DNA of 21,665 nucleotides, from IMG/VR virus record IMGVR_UViG_3300008110_002223, positions 1-21,665 of that record. One strand, written 5' to 3'. This DNA comes from a virus. The position numbers and the translations under genes are program-made. This document shows, piece by piece, positions 6,608 through 13,975 of this stretch (position 1 is its first letter; each line of letters opens with the position of its first letter). Below the pieces are notes generated by a model that did not search any database, was not told where the DNA came from, and saw nothing but the letters and a program-made list of their open reading frames with translations.

Positions 6608-8266
6608 TTGGCAATTAAACTTTTCGGATTTACTATCGGCAGAAAGGATATTGTTCAGGTTGAAAAACCTGAACAGGCTTCCTTCGCTCTCCCAACTCAG
6701 GCCATCGATGATGGTGCTGTCACTATTACTTCAAATGCTTATTACGGTACATACGTAGACTTAGAAGGTTCTGTTCGTAATGAATTAGAACTTATTACAC
6801 GTTATCGTGAAATGGCAAATCATCCAGAATTAGAAATGGCGATTGATGAAATTGTAAATGAAGCCATTACATATTCTACTGATAAGAGAGTTGTTGATGT
6901 AAATACAGATAATTTGAAAACAACAGATTCCATCAAAAAGAAAATTACTGAGGAATTTGAAACAGTATTGCGTCTTTTAAATTTTTCTAATTTAGCTTCT
7001 GATCTCTTTAAAAGATGGTACATAGATGGTAGAATGTACTATCATATCGTAGTAAATGAGAAGAATCCAAAAGAAGGTATACAAGAATTACGTTATATCG
7101 ACCCAAGAAAAATAAGAAAAGTTCGTGAAGTAAAAACAGGTAGAGATCCAAAAACGGGAGCTACTGTTATTCTTTCAACGGCTGAATATTATGTTTATAG
7201 TGATAGAGGTACAACCACTCAAAATTATACTTCATCAACAAGTTCAGGTTTAAGAATATCACCAGATTCAGTTATCAATATCAATTCTGGTTTAATGGAT
7301 GCAAAGAATACTTTTGTAATTTCTTTCTTACATAAAGTAATCAAACCACTCAATCAATTACGTATGATTGAAGATGCAGTAGTTATTTACCGTATTTCAA
7401 GAGCACCAGAACGTAGAATTTTTTACATCGATGTAGGTAATTTACCAAAAGGTAAAGCAGAACAATATCTACGTGATGTTATGGTTAAGTATCGTAACAA
7501 AATGGTTTATGATGCATCAACAGGTGAATTGCGTGATGATCGTAAACACATGTCGATGCTTGAAGATTTTTGGTTACCACGTAGAGAAGGTGGTAAAGGC
7601 ACAGAGATTACTACATTACCAGCTGGGCAAAATCTTGGCGAACTAGAAGATGTTAAGTATTTTCAAAAGAAACTTCTCAATGCATTGAATGTTCCTCTTT
7701 CTAGATTGGATGAACAGGGCGGTGGCGGTTTCGCAGGTTTAGGTAGAAGTCAAGAAATCACTAGAGATGAATTAAAGTTTGCAAAATTTATTCAAAGATT
7801 GCGTAATAAATTTTCTATTATTTTCACTGAAGCTTTAGGTACACAATTAATACTTAAAGGTATTTGTACTTCAGAAGAATGGAGAGAATGGAAAGAAGTT
7901 ATTAACTATGATTACAAAAAAGACAATAACTTTACTGAGTTAAGAGAAGCTGAATTATTGCAAAATAGACTGCAAATGGTCGGCATGGTTGATCCTTATA
8001 TTGGTAAATATTTCTCACATGAATTTGTAAAGAAGAAAGTTTTACAGATGACGGATGATGAAATTGAAGAAATGCAAGAACAAATAGATGCTGAAAATGA
8101 ACAAGGTTTAAATGATCCTCCAATGGATGAACAACAAGAACCACCAGCATCACCTGATGAATATCCTCCTGTTGATAATACAATAGACGATAGAAATTCT
8201 GAGTCACCTACACCAGAATTAGACGCACAGACAGATAGATATACATCAATACTAAATAGACGATAA
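6608..8266 (+). CDS. 20: Portal vertex protein (T4 gp20-like)
   Basis: A 552-residue portal protein, whose dodecamer forms the DNA entry vertex, nucleates the prohead and docks the terminase. Family landmarks run the full length: LEGSVRNELELITRYREMA (about 55-73), EMAIDEIVNEAI, LRYIDPRKIRKVREV, RRIFYIDVGNLPKGKAEQYL, MLEDFWLPRREGGKGTEI, TLPAGQNLGELEDV and RSQEITRDELKFAKFI. The start is TTG at 6608, with AGGA at 6594-6597; the sequence from MAIKLFGF on looks like a true N-terminus. The C-terminus is acidic and Pro/Glu-rich (about 490-545) and probably disordered. I find no scar in it. It is the first gene after the terminator, so it should have its own promoter or depend on readthrough; I did not find a clear late promoter before it. 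Confidence 0.96.
   Translation: MAIKLFGFTIGRKDIVQVEKPEQASFALPTQAIDDGAVTITSNAYYGTYVDLEGSVRNELELITRYREMANHPELEMAIDEIVNEAITYSTDKRVVDVNTDNLKTTDSIKKKITEEFETVLRLLNFSNLASDLFKRWYIDGRMYYHIVVNEKNPKEGIQELRYIDPRKIRKVREVKTGRDPKTGATVILSTAEYYVYSDRGTTTQNYTSSTSSGLRISPDSVININSGLMDAKNTFVISFLHKVIKPLNQLRMIEDAVVIYRISRAPERRIFYIDVGNLPKGKAEQYLRDVMVKYRNKMVYDASTGELRDDRKHMSMLEDFWLPRREGGKGTEITTLPAGQNLGELEDVKYFQKKLLNALNVPLSRLDEQGGGGFAGLGRSQEITRDELKFAKFIQRLRNKFSIIFTEALGTQLILKGICTSEEWREWKEVINYDYKKDNNFTELREAELLQNRLQMVGMVDPYIGKYFSHEFVKKKVLQMTDDEIEEMQEQIDAENEQGLNDPPMDEQQEPPASPDEYPPVDNTIDDRNSESPTPELDAQTDRYTSILNRR
8251..8258 (+). promoter_or_regulatory. Possible variant late promoter (ACTAAATA) before the prohead core genes
   Basis: ACTAAATA within the last codons of gene 20 resembles the CTAAATA variant of the marine T4-like late promoter. 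It lies 20 bases before ATG 8278. It is one base further from the T4 consensus than the other sites listed and lies in coding sequence, so it may be chance. Confidence 0.3.
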
Positions 8267-8277
8267 TGGAGAAAAAC

Positions 8278-8481
8278 ATGGATATTTCACAATTTATTGA
8301 TAATGTTGTTGCCGGTAATGCAGCCGCTGCAAGAGAAAACTTGAATGACCTTCTATCCACAAAGGCCTTTGAAGCCATAGATGGCCAGAAAAAAGAGTTA
8401 GCCACAAATTTATTTGGTGGTAATTCTGAAGAAAATGAAATAGAAGTTCAAGATACAGAAGAAGAAATAACAGAAGAATGA
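8278..8481 (+). CDS. 67: Small prohead core protein (gp67-like)
   Basis: A small acidic protein in the place of T4 gene 67, directly after the portal. I prefer ATG 8278 (MDISQFIDNVVAGN, 67 residues) because GGAGA at 8268-8272 is well spaced for it. The ATG at 8266 overlaps the gene 20 stop but would put that ribosome site inside the gene. A helical body (AAARENLNDLLSTKAFEAID and KKELATNLFGG) is followed by an all-acidic tail, EIEVQDTEEEITEE. In T4, gp67 is a core component cut up by the gp21 protease; the I/L-x-E cleavage rule is met at several places. Its stop overlaps the next start (ATGA). Confidence 0.7.
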   Translation: MDISQFIDNVVAGNAAAARENLNDLLSTKAFEAIDGQKKELATNLFGGNSEENEIEVQDTEEEITEE

Positions 8482-9302
8482 AATCTTTATACGAATTTAA
8501 AAATTTAGTAGAAGAAGAAAAGTCGGACTATTCTAAGTTCGACATGTTGGTACGAGCTGGTCTGGCAAACAAAGCACAATTACAACGAATTCATAGAATT
8601 CTTGATAAGATGCAAGATGATAGACCACAATTTAATAATGCTGATAAAATGATTCTACAAAATCTTTTTAATAAGATGGTAGATTTAATTAGTAATAATA
8701 AACAGATATTTCAAAAGACTCGTCAAGCTGTTCGTGAAGAAGTAGAGATTGACGAACGTACTATAGATACTTCAGATTTTAAAATTGGACCTTCTGGTAA
8801 AAAAGTAAAAGCTCATCGTGTTAAAGTTGGTGATGATTTAAAAGTTGATGATGAACTAAAAATAAAAGAAGAAAATATTATAGAAGCAGATTCTTCTAAA
8901 AATAGTCAAGAGGATCCTCCTGTAGTATTAATGTTAAAACGTAAAGCAATTCGTATTTACCCAGATAAAACAAAAGTTGCTTTATATTATAATTCAAAAC
9001 TAGATAAACATTTTACTGTGCCTTATGGTACTGCAATTGATTCTGCAATTCAATCAGAAGAAGTTGAATTGAAAGAAGCAGTTATGGATTCATTACATAA
9101 GATTGTTGCGGGTAAACAAGCACAATCAGTAAAGTTTGCTAACGGTCAAACTAGAAAAGTAGATCATTATACAGCATCAGCTATTACACAAGTGCATAAA
9201 GCTGTGAATGATGATAACAAGAAGAAGTTAGCTGACATGGTACATAAATCACCTGCACACTTTGAAAAAGTTGCAAGTTTTGCTTTTAGTAAAGTAAAAT
9301 GA
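8478..9302 (+). CDS. Putative prohead-associated protein of unknown function
   Basis: A 274-residue protein between gp67-like and gp68-like genes, with ATGA overlaps at both ends, so it is co-translated with the prohead core set. The N-terminus MKSLYEFKNLVEEEKSD is a short amphipathic helix ending in LVE, which fits the gp21 protease rule (I/L-x-E) and resembles a capsid-targeting sequence. Three parts follow: a helical region (about 20-85), a charged linker (about 90-145) and a C-terminal part with KAIRIYPDKTKVALYYNS and then SLHKIVAGKQAQSVKFANGQ. The last segment, up to AHFEKVASFAFSKVK, is one I associate with proteins of other marine myophages. The role is not known. Delivery into the head as an internal protein is an inference from position and N-terminus. 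Confidence 0.65.
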   Translation: MKSLYEFKNLVEEEKSDYSKFDMLVRAGLANKAQLQRIHRILDKMQDDRPQFNNADKMILQNLFNKMVDLISNNKQIFQKTRQAVREEVEIDERTIDTSDFKIGPSGKKVKAHRVKVGDDLKVDDELKIKEENIIEADSSKNSQEDPPVVLMLKRKAIRIYPDKTKVALYYNSKLDKHFTVPYGTAIDSAIQSEEVELKEAVMDSLHKIVAGKQAQSVKFANGQTRKVDHYTASAITQVHKAVNDDNKKKLADMVHKSPAHFEKVASFAFSKVK

Positions 9303-9745
9303 AATTAATCGATTTAATTTTAGAAGGCAATGTTGTCGAAGCAAAAAAATGCTTTGACAATTTAATGTCTGAGAAGATACAACAGAAACTAGAAGAAGAA
9401 AGAACAGAAGTAGTTGATTCTTTTTTTGAAGGCGAAGATTTAGTTGAGGCAACAAAAAGAAGAAACCCAAATATTATTAAAATGGGTAGAGTACAAAAAA
9501 TTCGCCGTAGAATTCGAAGAAATGCAAAAGGTAGAATTGTCGTACAGAAAAATGTAAGACGTTCAGGCATTAAAGGTTTCAGAGTGTCAGGTAACACTGT
9601 TAAAAGAATACCTGCAATAGAGAGATTAAGAAAAGCACGCTTACTAAAGCGTTCATGGAAAACAACAAGAAGAGCTAAAATACGCCGTACACTATTGAAA
9701 AGAAAAATGTCAATGCGTAGGCGTTCATCAATGGGACTAAGATAA
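9299..9745 (+). CDS. Arg/Lys-rich prohead core protein (gp68-like position)
   Basis: A 148-residue protein with two opposite halves. The first 50 residues (MKLIDLILEGNVVEAKKCFD, then SEKIQQKLEEERTEVVDSF) are acidic and helical, like the gp67-type protein upstream. The remainder (about 52-148) is extremely basic, with RRRIRR, RLRKARLLKRSWKTTRRAKIRR and a final RRRSSMGLR. An I-L-E site at residues 7-9 would let the gp21 protease free the basic part. It occupies the position of T4 gene 68 (prohead core), but the basic tail looks more like a DNA-neutralising internal protein than a typical scaffold. It overlaps its upstream neighbour by ATGA. A large minus-strand frame opposite it is a coding shadow. 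Confidence 0.7.
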   Translation: MKLIDLILEGNVVEAKKCFDNLMSEKIQQKLEEERTEVVDSFFEGEDLVEATKRRNPNIIKMGRVQKIRRRIRRNAKGRIVVQKNVRRSGIKGFRVSGNTVKRIPAIERLRKARLLKRSWKTTRRAKIRRTLLKRKMSMRRRSSMGLR

Positions 9746-9746
9746 A

Positions 9747-10118
9747 ATGCCACATGAAATTGTAAATAATAAAAGAAGTAAGTCGGTAATTAAAGTAGTG
9801 GGTAATAACGCTATAACAGTTACACTTTCTTCTTTATCAGCAAGTGCAGACGAAACAATTACTAATGCTTCTATTTCACATGTAATGTCACAATCTGATG
9901 GTGCATGGAAAGTTTATAGAGGAGATAGTACCAGTGGAGAATTAGTATTAGATTTAACTGGTGCTGGAAATTGTGATTGGCCATTAGCTCAATATGATAT
10001 TGCAATAGCTAACACTTCTTCTGCAAATATTCATATAACTAATTCTGGTGCAGGCGGTACACTTATTTTAGTAGTAAGTAAAATTAGCACTTATTCACCA
10101 GCTTTAACAGGAATGTAA
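9747..10118 (+). CDS. Small beta-rich putative capsid-associated protein
   Basis: A 123-residue protein rich in Ser, Thr, Ala and Val with alternating strands (SKSVIKVVGNNAITVTLSSL, GAWKVYRGDSTSGELVLDL, GGTLILVVSKIST), and few charged residues after the basic start PHEIVNNKRSKS. This suggests a small beta-sandwich. It is one base after its neighbour and two bases before gene 21, so it belongs to the head operon. The fold impression and location suggest a virion surface or decoration protein, but I recognise no named family and the function is unassigned. Confidence 0.65.
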   Translation: MPHEIVNNKRSKSVIKVVGNNAITVTLSSLSASADETITNASISHVMSQSDGAWKVYRGDSTSGELVLDLTGAGNCDWPLAQYDIAIANTSSANIHITNSGAGGTLILVVSKISTYSPALTGM

Positions 10119-10119
10119 A

Positions 10120-10770
10120 ATGAAACTAATACGAGAAACAGTAGAAAATGTAAAGTATATTAACGAAGCTGCCGAAAACGGTAGCAAAAAACTTTACATT
10201 GAAGGTACATTCTTAGTTGGCGAATCTGTCAACAAAAATAATAGAATGTACAAAATGGACACTTTGCGTAACGAAGTTGAACGATACAATCAAGAATTTA
10301 TTTCTCAGAATCGTGCGTTAGGTGAACTTGGTCATCCCGATACTCCAACCATTAATCTAGAAAGAGTTAGTCATAAAATTCTTTCTTTAGTAGAAGATGG
10401 GAATACCTTTTATGGTAAAGCTTTGATTCTTGACACACCTTATGGTCAAATCGTTAAGAACTTTATAGAAAATGATGTTACTTGTGGAGTTTCTTCAAGA
10501 GCTCTAGGATCTTTAGTACAGACTAAAGAAGGCTACAATTTGGTGCAAGATGATTTAAGACTTGCAACCGCAGCTGATATTGTTGCCGATCCTTCCGCTC
10601 CAGGTGCTTTTGTAAATGGTATTATGGAGAATAAAGAGTGGATGTTTGTTGACGGAATCTTCATGGAGAAACAATTTGACCAAGCCAAAAAACAGATTAA
10701 AAACGCATCCAAAAAAGATATCGAACAAGTTGCACTAAAACTATTTGAAAATTATATTAGAAATCTTTAA
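10120..10770 (+). CDS. 21: Prohead maturation protease (T4 gp21-like)
   Basis: A 216-residue serine protease that matures the head: it degrades the scaffold and trims capsid proteins after I/L-x-E before DNA is packaged. The herpes-assemblin-like active site is visible. His72 lies in GELGHPDTPTINL, and the nucleophile is Ser125 or Ser126 in CGVSSRALG. Asp157 in DIVADPSAPGAF is a conserved family position. The opening KLYIEGTFLVGESVNKNNRMY is also typical. The length is close to T4 gp21 (212). The substrates gp22, gp23 and the small core proteins are all encoded around it. There is no sign of damage. Confidence 0.95.
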   Translation: MKLIRETVENVKYINEAAENGSKKLYIEGTFLVGESVNKNNRMYKMDTLRNEVERYNQEFISQNRALGELGHPDTPTINLERVSHKILSLVEDGNTFYGKALILDTPYGQIVKNFIENDVTCGVSSRALGSLVQTKEGYNLVQDDLRLATAADIVADPSAPGAFVNGIMENKEWMFVDGIFMEKQFDQAKKQIKNASKKDIEQVALKLFENYIRNL

Positions 10771-10773
10771 ATT

Positions 10774-10781
10774 TATAAATA
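10774..10781 (+). promoter_or_regulatory. Consensus T4 late promoter (TATAAATA) before gene 22
   Basis: An exact TATAAATA lies between genes 21 and 22, followed by AAGGAG (10791-10796) and ATG 10804. This is the best late promoter in the window and is placed to drive the highly expressed scaffold and capsid genes 22 and 23. Confidence 0.85.
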
Positions 10782-10803
10782 AAGAATCATAAGGAGAATC
10801 CAA

Positions 10804-11892
10804 ATGGCATCAAACAAACTCATGGAAGCGGCCGCTGAAATTCTTGCAAATAGCAAGAAATCTGCATCAGCCATGCCTCCACAAAAATTAGGTGGTGAAG
10901 TACAAGACCTTGGTGGTCCTACTCCCCAGAACGCTAAACCAGACGATGATTCACACAAGATTCATGCTTCTGCTAAAGCGCCTGACAATTCTGCAAAGAA
11001 TAAGAGTACGATTACAACTAAGCCTTCAGACGCTTCACCTGATACCCAAAACAAAGCTGGTAAAACCATGAAAGAAGAAGAAGAAGTTGCTGATGATGAA
11101 GTTATTGCCGAAGAAGAAACTTTGGACGAAACTTCACACAAAGAAGAAATGAAAAAGAAAATGAAAGAGGATATCGATGCGTTATTCTCTGACGATTCTA
11201 CCATTTCTGAAGAATTCAAAACCAAAGCAGCTACTATTTTTGAAGCTCGTGTTCTTGACAGAGTTACTCAAATCGAAGAAGAAATGGAAGTCGCATATGC
11301 TGGTATGTTAGAAGAAGCTATTGATTCTATCAAAGCTGATTTAACTGAAAAGGTTGATGACTACCTAAACTACGTTGTAGAACAGTGGATGGAAGAAAAT
11401 CAAATTGCTATCCAATCTGGTCTACGTTCAGAAATTACCGAAGAATTCATTGTTGGTTTACGCAATCTATTTGCTGAGCACTACATTGACGTACCTGAAG
11501 ATAAAGTTGATCTAGTCGATGAACTTGCAGGTAAAGTTGAAGAGCTAGAAGATCAGTTAGATGAAGAAATCAAAACTAACATTGAATATAGAAAAGCAAT
11601 TCTTGAATCTGTAAAAAGAGAAACAGTTTATGAAGTTTGCAAGGGACTTACCGAAACTCAAGTTGAAAAAATGAAATCACTCGCAGAGAGTATAGATTTT
11701 TCCACAGAGGAAGAACTAGTAGAAAAACTTGAGACAATTCGTGAGAACTATTTCCCATCAAACATTAAGAAAGCTGATGAGACTCAATTACACGAGCAAG
11801 TGTCTGACGAAGCAGATGATAAGAAAGCAAAAGTATCTTTTGATCCAATTATCAATGCTGTCGTTCAATCGATTTCAAAAACAAAAATTTAA
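10804..11892 (+). CDS. 22: Prohead core scaffold protein (T4 gp22-like)
   Basis: A 362-residue scaffold on which gp23 assembles; it is later digested by gp21. The N-terminus MASNKLMEAAAEILANSKK is typical of marine gp22. A disordered Pro/Ser/Lys region (about 22-90), an acidic stretch (EEEEVADDEVIAEEE) and a long helical, Glu-rich body (about 110-330) follow, with segments such as ARVLDRVTQIEEEM and YVVEQWMEENQIAIQSGLRS. Many I/L-x-E sites are present, as expected for a protein destroyed by gp21. It has an exact late promoter and a strong AAGGAG site, and is followed 18 bases later by gene 23, the usual pairing. Length and composition look intact. Confidence 0.93.
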   Translation: MASNKLMEAAAEILANSKKSASAMPPQKLGGEVQDLGGPTPQNAKPDDDSHKIHASAKAPDNSAKNKSTITTKPSDASPDTQNKAGKTMKEEEEVADDEVIAEEETLDETSHKEEMKKKMKEDIDALFSDDSTISEEFKTKAATIFEARVLDRVTQIEEEMEVAYAGMLEEAIDSIKADLTEKVDDYLNYVVEQWMEENQIAIQSGLRSEITEEFIVGLRNLFAEHYIDVPEDKVDLVDELAGKVEELEDQLDEEIKTNIEYRKAILESVKRETVYEVCKGLTETQVEKMKSLAESIDFSTEEELVEKLETIRENYFPSNIKKADETQLHEQVSDEADDKKAKVSFDPIINAVVQSISKTKI

Positions 11893-11910
11893 TAAACTAA
11901 GGAGTTAAAA

Positions 11911-13164
11911 ATGTATTTAACTGAAGAACTACAAAAGAAATGGGAAGCAGTGTTAGAGCACCCAGCTCTTCCTGCAATTAAAGACCCATATCGTAAGGCA
12001 GTTACCGCTCTTGTTCTTGAAAACCAAGCACAAGAAATGGTAAAATCTGGCGGCAGCGTACAGCAACTTACAGAAGCAACACCAACCAACGCAGCTGGTA
12101 CAGGTGGTTTTGGTGGCGCTGCTACTGCAACTGGTCCTGTTGCTGGTTTCGATCCAATCCTAATCAGTTTGGTTCGTCGTTCATTACCTAATCTTATCGC
12201 TTATGATATCTGCGGCGTTCAGCCAATGACTGGTCCTACAGGACTTATCTTCGCAATGAGAACTATGTATGGTACTAATCGTGTTCCTGGTTCTGGTACT
12301 GAAGCGTTCTACAATGAAGCCGATACCGATTTTGCTGGTACAGGCGCTCACACTGCTTTATCACTTGCTGCTGATACATCACTTGGTAACGGTAACGTAT
12401 TTGCATCAACAGTAACAACTGGTTCTGCTCTCGCAACCGCATCTGCTGAAGATTTATCTTTCGCAGAAATGGGTTTCTCAATTGAGAAAGTATCCGTAAC
12501 TGCTAAGACCCGTGCTCTAAAAGCAGAGTACACAATGGAATTAGCACAAGACTTGAAAGCAGTTCATGGTCTTGACGCTGAAACCGAATTAGCAAATATT
12601 CTTTCAACAGGTACTTTCGACCTAGACACCGATTCAAACGGTCGTTGGATGGTTGAAAAGATCAAAGGTCTTGCTTTCCAAGTTGAGCGTGAAGCTAACA
12701 CTATTGCAAAGACTACTCGTCGTGGTAAAGGTAACATCATGATCTGTTCTTCAGATGTTGCTTCTGCTCTTGCAATGGCAGGTATTCTCGATTATAACTC
12801 AGCATTACAGGGTCAAGTTAACCTAACAGTTGATGATACTGGTAATACATTTGCTGGTACAATCTTCGGTCGTATCAAAGTTTACATCGATCCATACTTC
12901 CCAGCATCAGCATCTTCAGAATTTGCTGTAGTTGGTTACAAGGGTGCAAACGCTTATGACGCAGGTCTATTCTACTGCCCATACGTTCCTCTACAAATGG
13001 TTCGTGCAGTTGATACTGGTAACTTCCAGCCAAAGATTGGCTTCAAGACACGTTATGGTCTAGTTGCTAACCCATTTGCTGAAGGTACTACACAAGGTTC
13101 TGGCGTAATTACTGCCAAAACTAACTTGTACTATCGTGCATTTAAGATTGCTAACTTAATGTAA
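11911..13164 (+). CDS. 23: Major capsid protein (T4 gp23-like) with an apparent internal deletion
   Basis: A 417-residue major head protein. AAGGAG at 11899-11904 precedes ATG 11911. Family landmarks include FDPILISLVRRSLPNLIAYD, GVQPMTGPTGLIFAMR, SVTAKTRALKAEYTMELAQD, DTDSNGRWMVEKIKGL, TRRGKGNIMICSSDVASAL, VDDTGNTFAG, CPYVPLQMVRAVD and FQPKIGFKTRYG. The gp21 cut should fall after a Glu in the N-terminal 65 residues (for example QQLTEATPTN). After HGLDAETELANILST (L231-T233) the frame passes straight to GTFDLDTDSNGRW. In gp23 proteins I know, these two are separated by about 30-35 residues containing the nearly universal EI..EINRE helix. The protein is also shorter than usual (T4 521, marine about 450-475). 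The deletion is in frame; everything else looks conserved. Confidence 0.95.
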   Translation: MYLTEELQKKWEAVLEHPALPAIKDPYRKAVTALVLENQAQEMVKSGGSVQQLTEATPTNAAGTGGFGGAATATGPVAGFDPILISLVRRSLPNLIAYDICGVQPMTGPTGLIFAMRTMYGTNRVPGSGTEAFYNEADTDFAGTGAHTALSLAADTSLGNGNVFASTVTTGSALATASAEDLSFAEMGFSIEKVSVTAKTRALKAEYTMELAQDLKAVHGLDAETELANILSTGTFDLDTDSNGRWMVEKIKGLAFQVEREANTIAKTTRRGKGNIMICSSDVASALAMAGILDYNSALQGQVNLTVDDTGNTFAGTIFGRIKVYIDPYFPASASSEFAVVGYKGANAYDAGLFYCPYVPLQMVRAVDTGNFQPKIGFKTRYGLVANPFAEGTTQGSGVITAKTNLYYRAFKIANLM

Positions 13165-13210
13165 TCTTAAAAACAAAACACAAAACATAATAATAATTAT
13201 AATGTGTTTA

Positions 13211-13241
13211 AAGAGAGACTGTAAAAAGTCTCTCTTTTTTT
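13211..13241 (+). terminator. Rho-independent terminator after gene 23
   Basis: A 10-bp stem, AAGAGAGACT (13211-13220) with AGTCTCTCTT (13227-13236), encloses a GTAAAA loop and runs into seven T residues (13235-13241). It lies 46 bases after the gene 23 stop and marks the end of the head operon. Confidence 0.92.
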
Positions 13242-13247
13242 ATGGCG

Positions 13248-13255
13248 CATAAATA
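13248..13255 (+). promoter_or_regulatory. T4-type late promoter (CATAAATA) directly before the gene at 13261
   Basis: CATAAATA is 6 bases after the gene 23 terminator and only 5 bases before ATG 13261. T4 late transcripts start about 6 bases after this box, so the message would begin at or next to the ATG, with almost no leader. It could also serve the tail gene at 13517. Confidence 0.65.
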
Positions 13256-13260
13256 AGAAT

Positions 13261-13506
13261 ATGAAAACTTTTATTCAATACACTTTAGAAGAAGGCCAAC
13301 ATTGGAGAGATATTCCTGTTGGTAAACATCATGTGAAAAACAAAATGAATATTACTTTTCATGATGATAGAATGGAAATTCATCATGGACCTGAACTGAA
13401 GTACAGTAAAAAAGGTGATTACAGTAAACCAACAAATTTACATCTACAAACTGCCGCGTCTATAATAACAAAATTACATAAAAGCGGTAAAAATTGGGAA
13501 GATTGA
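13261..13506 (+). CDS. Small hypothetical protein with capsid-targeting-like N-terminus
   Basis: An 81-residue basic protein that I cannot assign to a family. MKTFIQYTLEEGQHW resembles the short targeting peptides of T4 internal and head proteins and contains L-E-E, matching the gp21 cleavage rule. The body is rich in His and Lys (HHVKNKMNITFHDDRMEIHHG) and ends in a helix, LQTAASIITKLHKSGKNWED. It has no ribosome site; a late promoter lies 5 bases before its ATG, suggesting a leaderless message. It sits between the gene 23 terminator and a tail gene, so it is transcribed late. An internal-head role is an inference. Confidence 0.6.
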   Translation: MKTFIQYTLEEGQHWRDIPVGKHHVKNKMNITFHDDRMEIHHGPELKYSKKGDYSKPTNLHLQTAASIITKLHKSGKNWED

Positions 13507-13516
13507 AAAATAATCT

Positions 13517-13933
13517 ATGACTGCTATCACAAGAAACCCATCAAATCCAAATTTTTTACAACCTAATAAGTTTATATTAACTTTTAGTAGGTTACCCAAC
13601 ATTCAGTATTTTTGCCAAACGGTTACTGTGCCTGGTATTTCAATGTCAGAGATACCACAATTCACACCTTTCGTAGATGCATATTTGCCTGGCGAGAAAG
13701 CCATATACGATTTATTGAATGTTACGTTTATGGTAGATGAGAACTTGACATCTTGGAAAGAAGTGCATGATTGGATACGTGCAATGACTTTCCCAGAAAA
13801 CTTTGATGAATATAAAAATTTGGCAAATTTAAATCCTAACAGATCACAAAGATTAAAACCACAATATTCGGATGCCAAGATAGTTTTACTAGCAACATTT
13901 AGGTACACTTATTATGATATAAAATATGTTTGA
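13517..13933 (+). CDS. Tail tube-like structural protein in the gene 3 position; possible internal deletion
   Basis: A 138-residue protein with the sequence pattern of the tail tube superfamily of T4-like phages: NPSNPNFLQPNKFILTFSRL, FCQTVTVPGIS, TPFVDAYLPGEKAIYDLLNV, TFMVDENLTSWKEVHDWIRAMTFP and a final ATFRYTYYDIKYV. It lies between genes 23 and uvsY, where marine phages carry the tail-completion gene 3, but the sequence looks tube- or baseplate-tube-like. In proteins of this type that I remember, a stretch of about 35 residues, with a Phe-Pro-x-x-Leu turn, separates the SDAKIVLL strand from the final ATFRY strand. Here they are contiguous at about 13889-13894, so a short in-frame deletion is possible. 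Its TGA stop (13931-13933) forms part of the downstream -35 box. Confidence 0.65.
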   Translation: MTAITRNPSNPNFLQPNKFILTFSRLPNIQYFCQTVTVPGISMSEIPQFTPFVDAYLPGEKAIYDLLNVTFMVDENLTSWKEVHDWIRAMTFPENFDEYKNLANLNPNRSQRLKPQYSDAKIVLLATFRYTYYDIKYV

Positions 13934-13958
13934 CATTTACTAATACATGTAGTATAAT
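13930..13958 (+). promoter_or_regulatory. Consensus sigma70-type promoter for uvsY and downstream genes
   Basis: TTGACA (13930-13935) and TATAAT (13953-13958) are both perfect hexamers with the optimal 17-base spacing. The start point would be about 13964-13966, on the AGGAGG ribosome site (13965-13970) of uvsY, so the leader is only about 10 bases. This would let unmodified host polymerase transcribe the recombination genes early, unlike the late genes upstream. Confidence 0.88.
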
Positions 13959-13975
13959 GTCATTAGGAGGATATT

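Noticed and set aside
9286-9753. Minus-strand 155-codon frame opposite the basic core protein
   Set aside because: It is the mirror of Arg/Lys-rich codons, has no start signals, runs against every other gene, and the + strand gene has family resemblance and ATGA coupling.
11889-12089. Minus-strand frame at the start of gene 23, and similar short minus-strand frames throughout
   Set aside because: They lie opposite well-recognised genes, lack ribosome sites and match no family I know.
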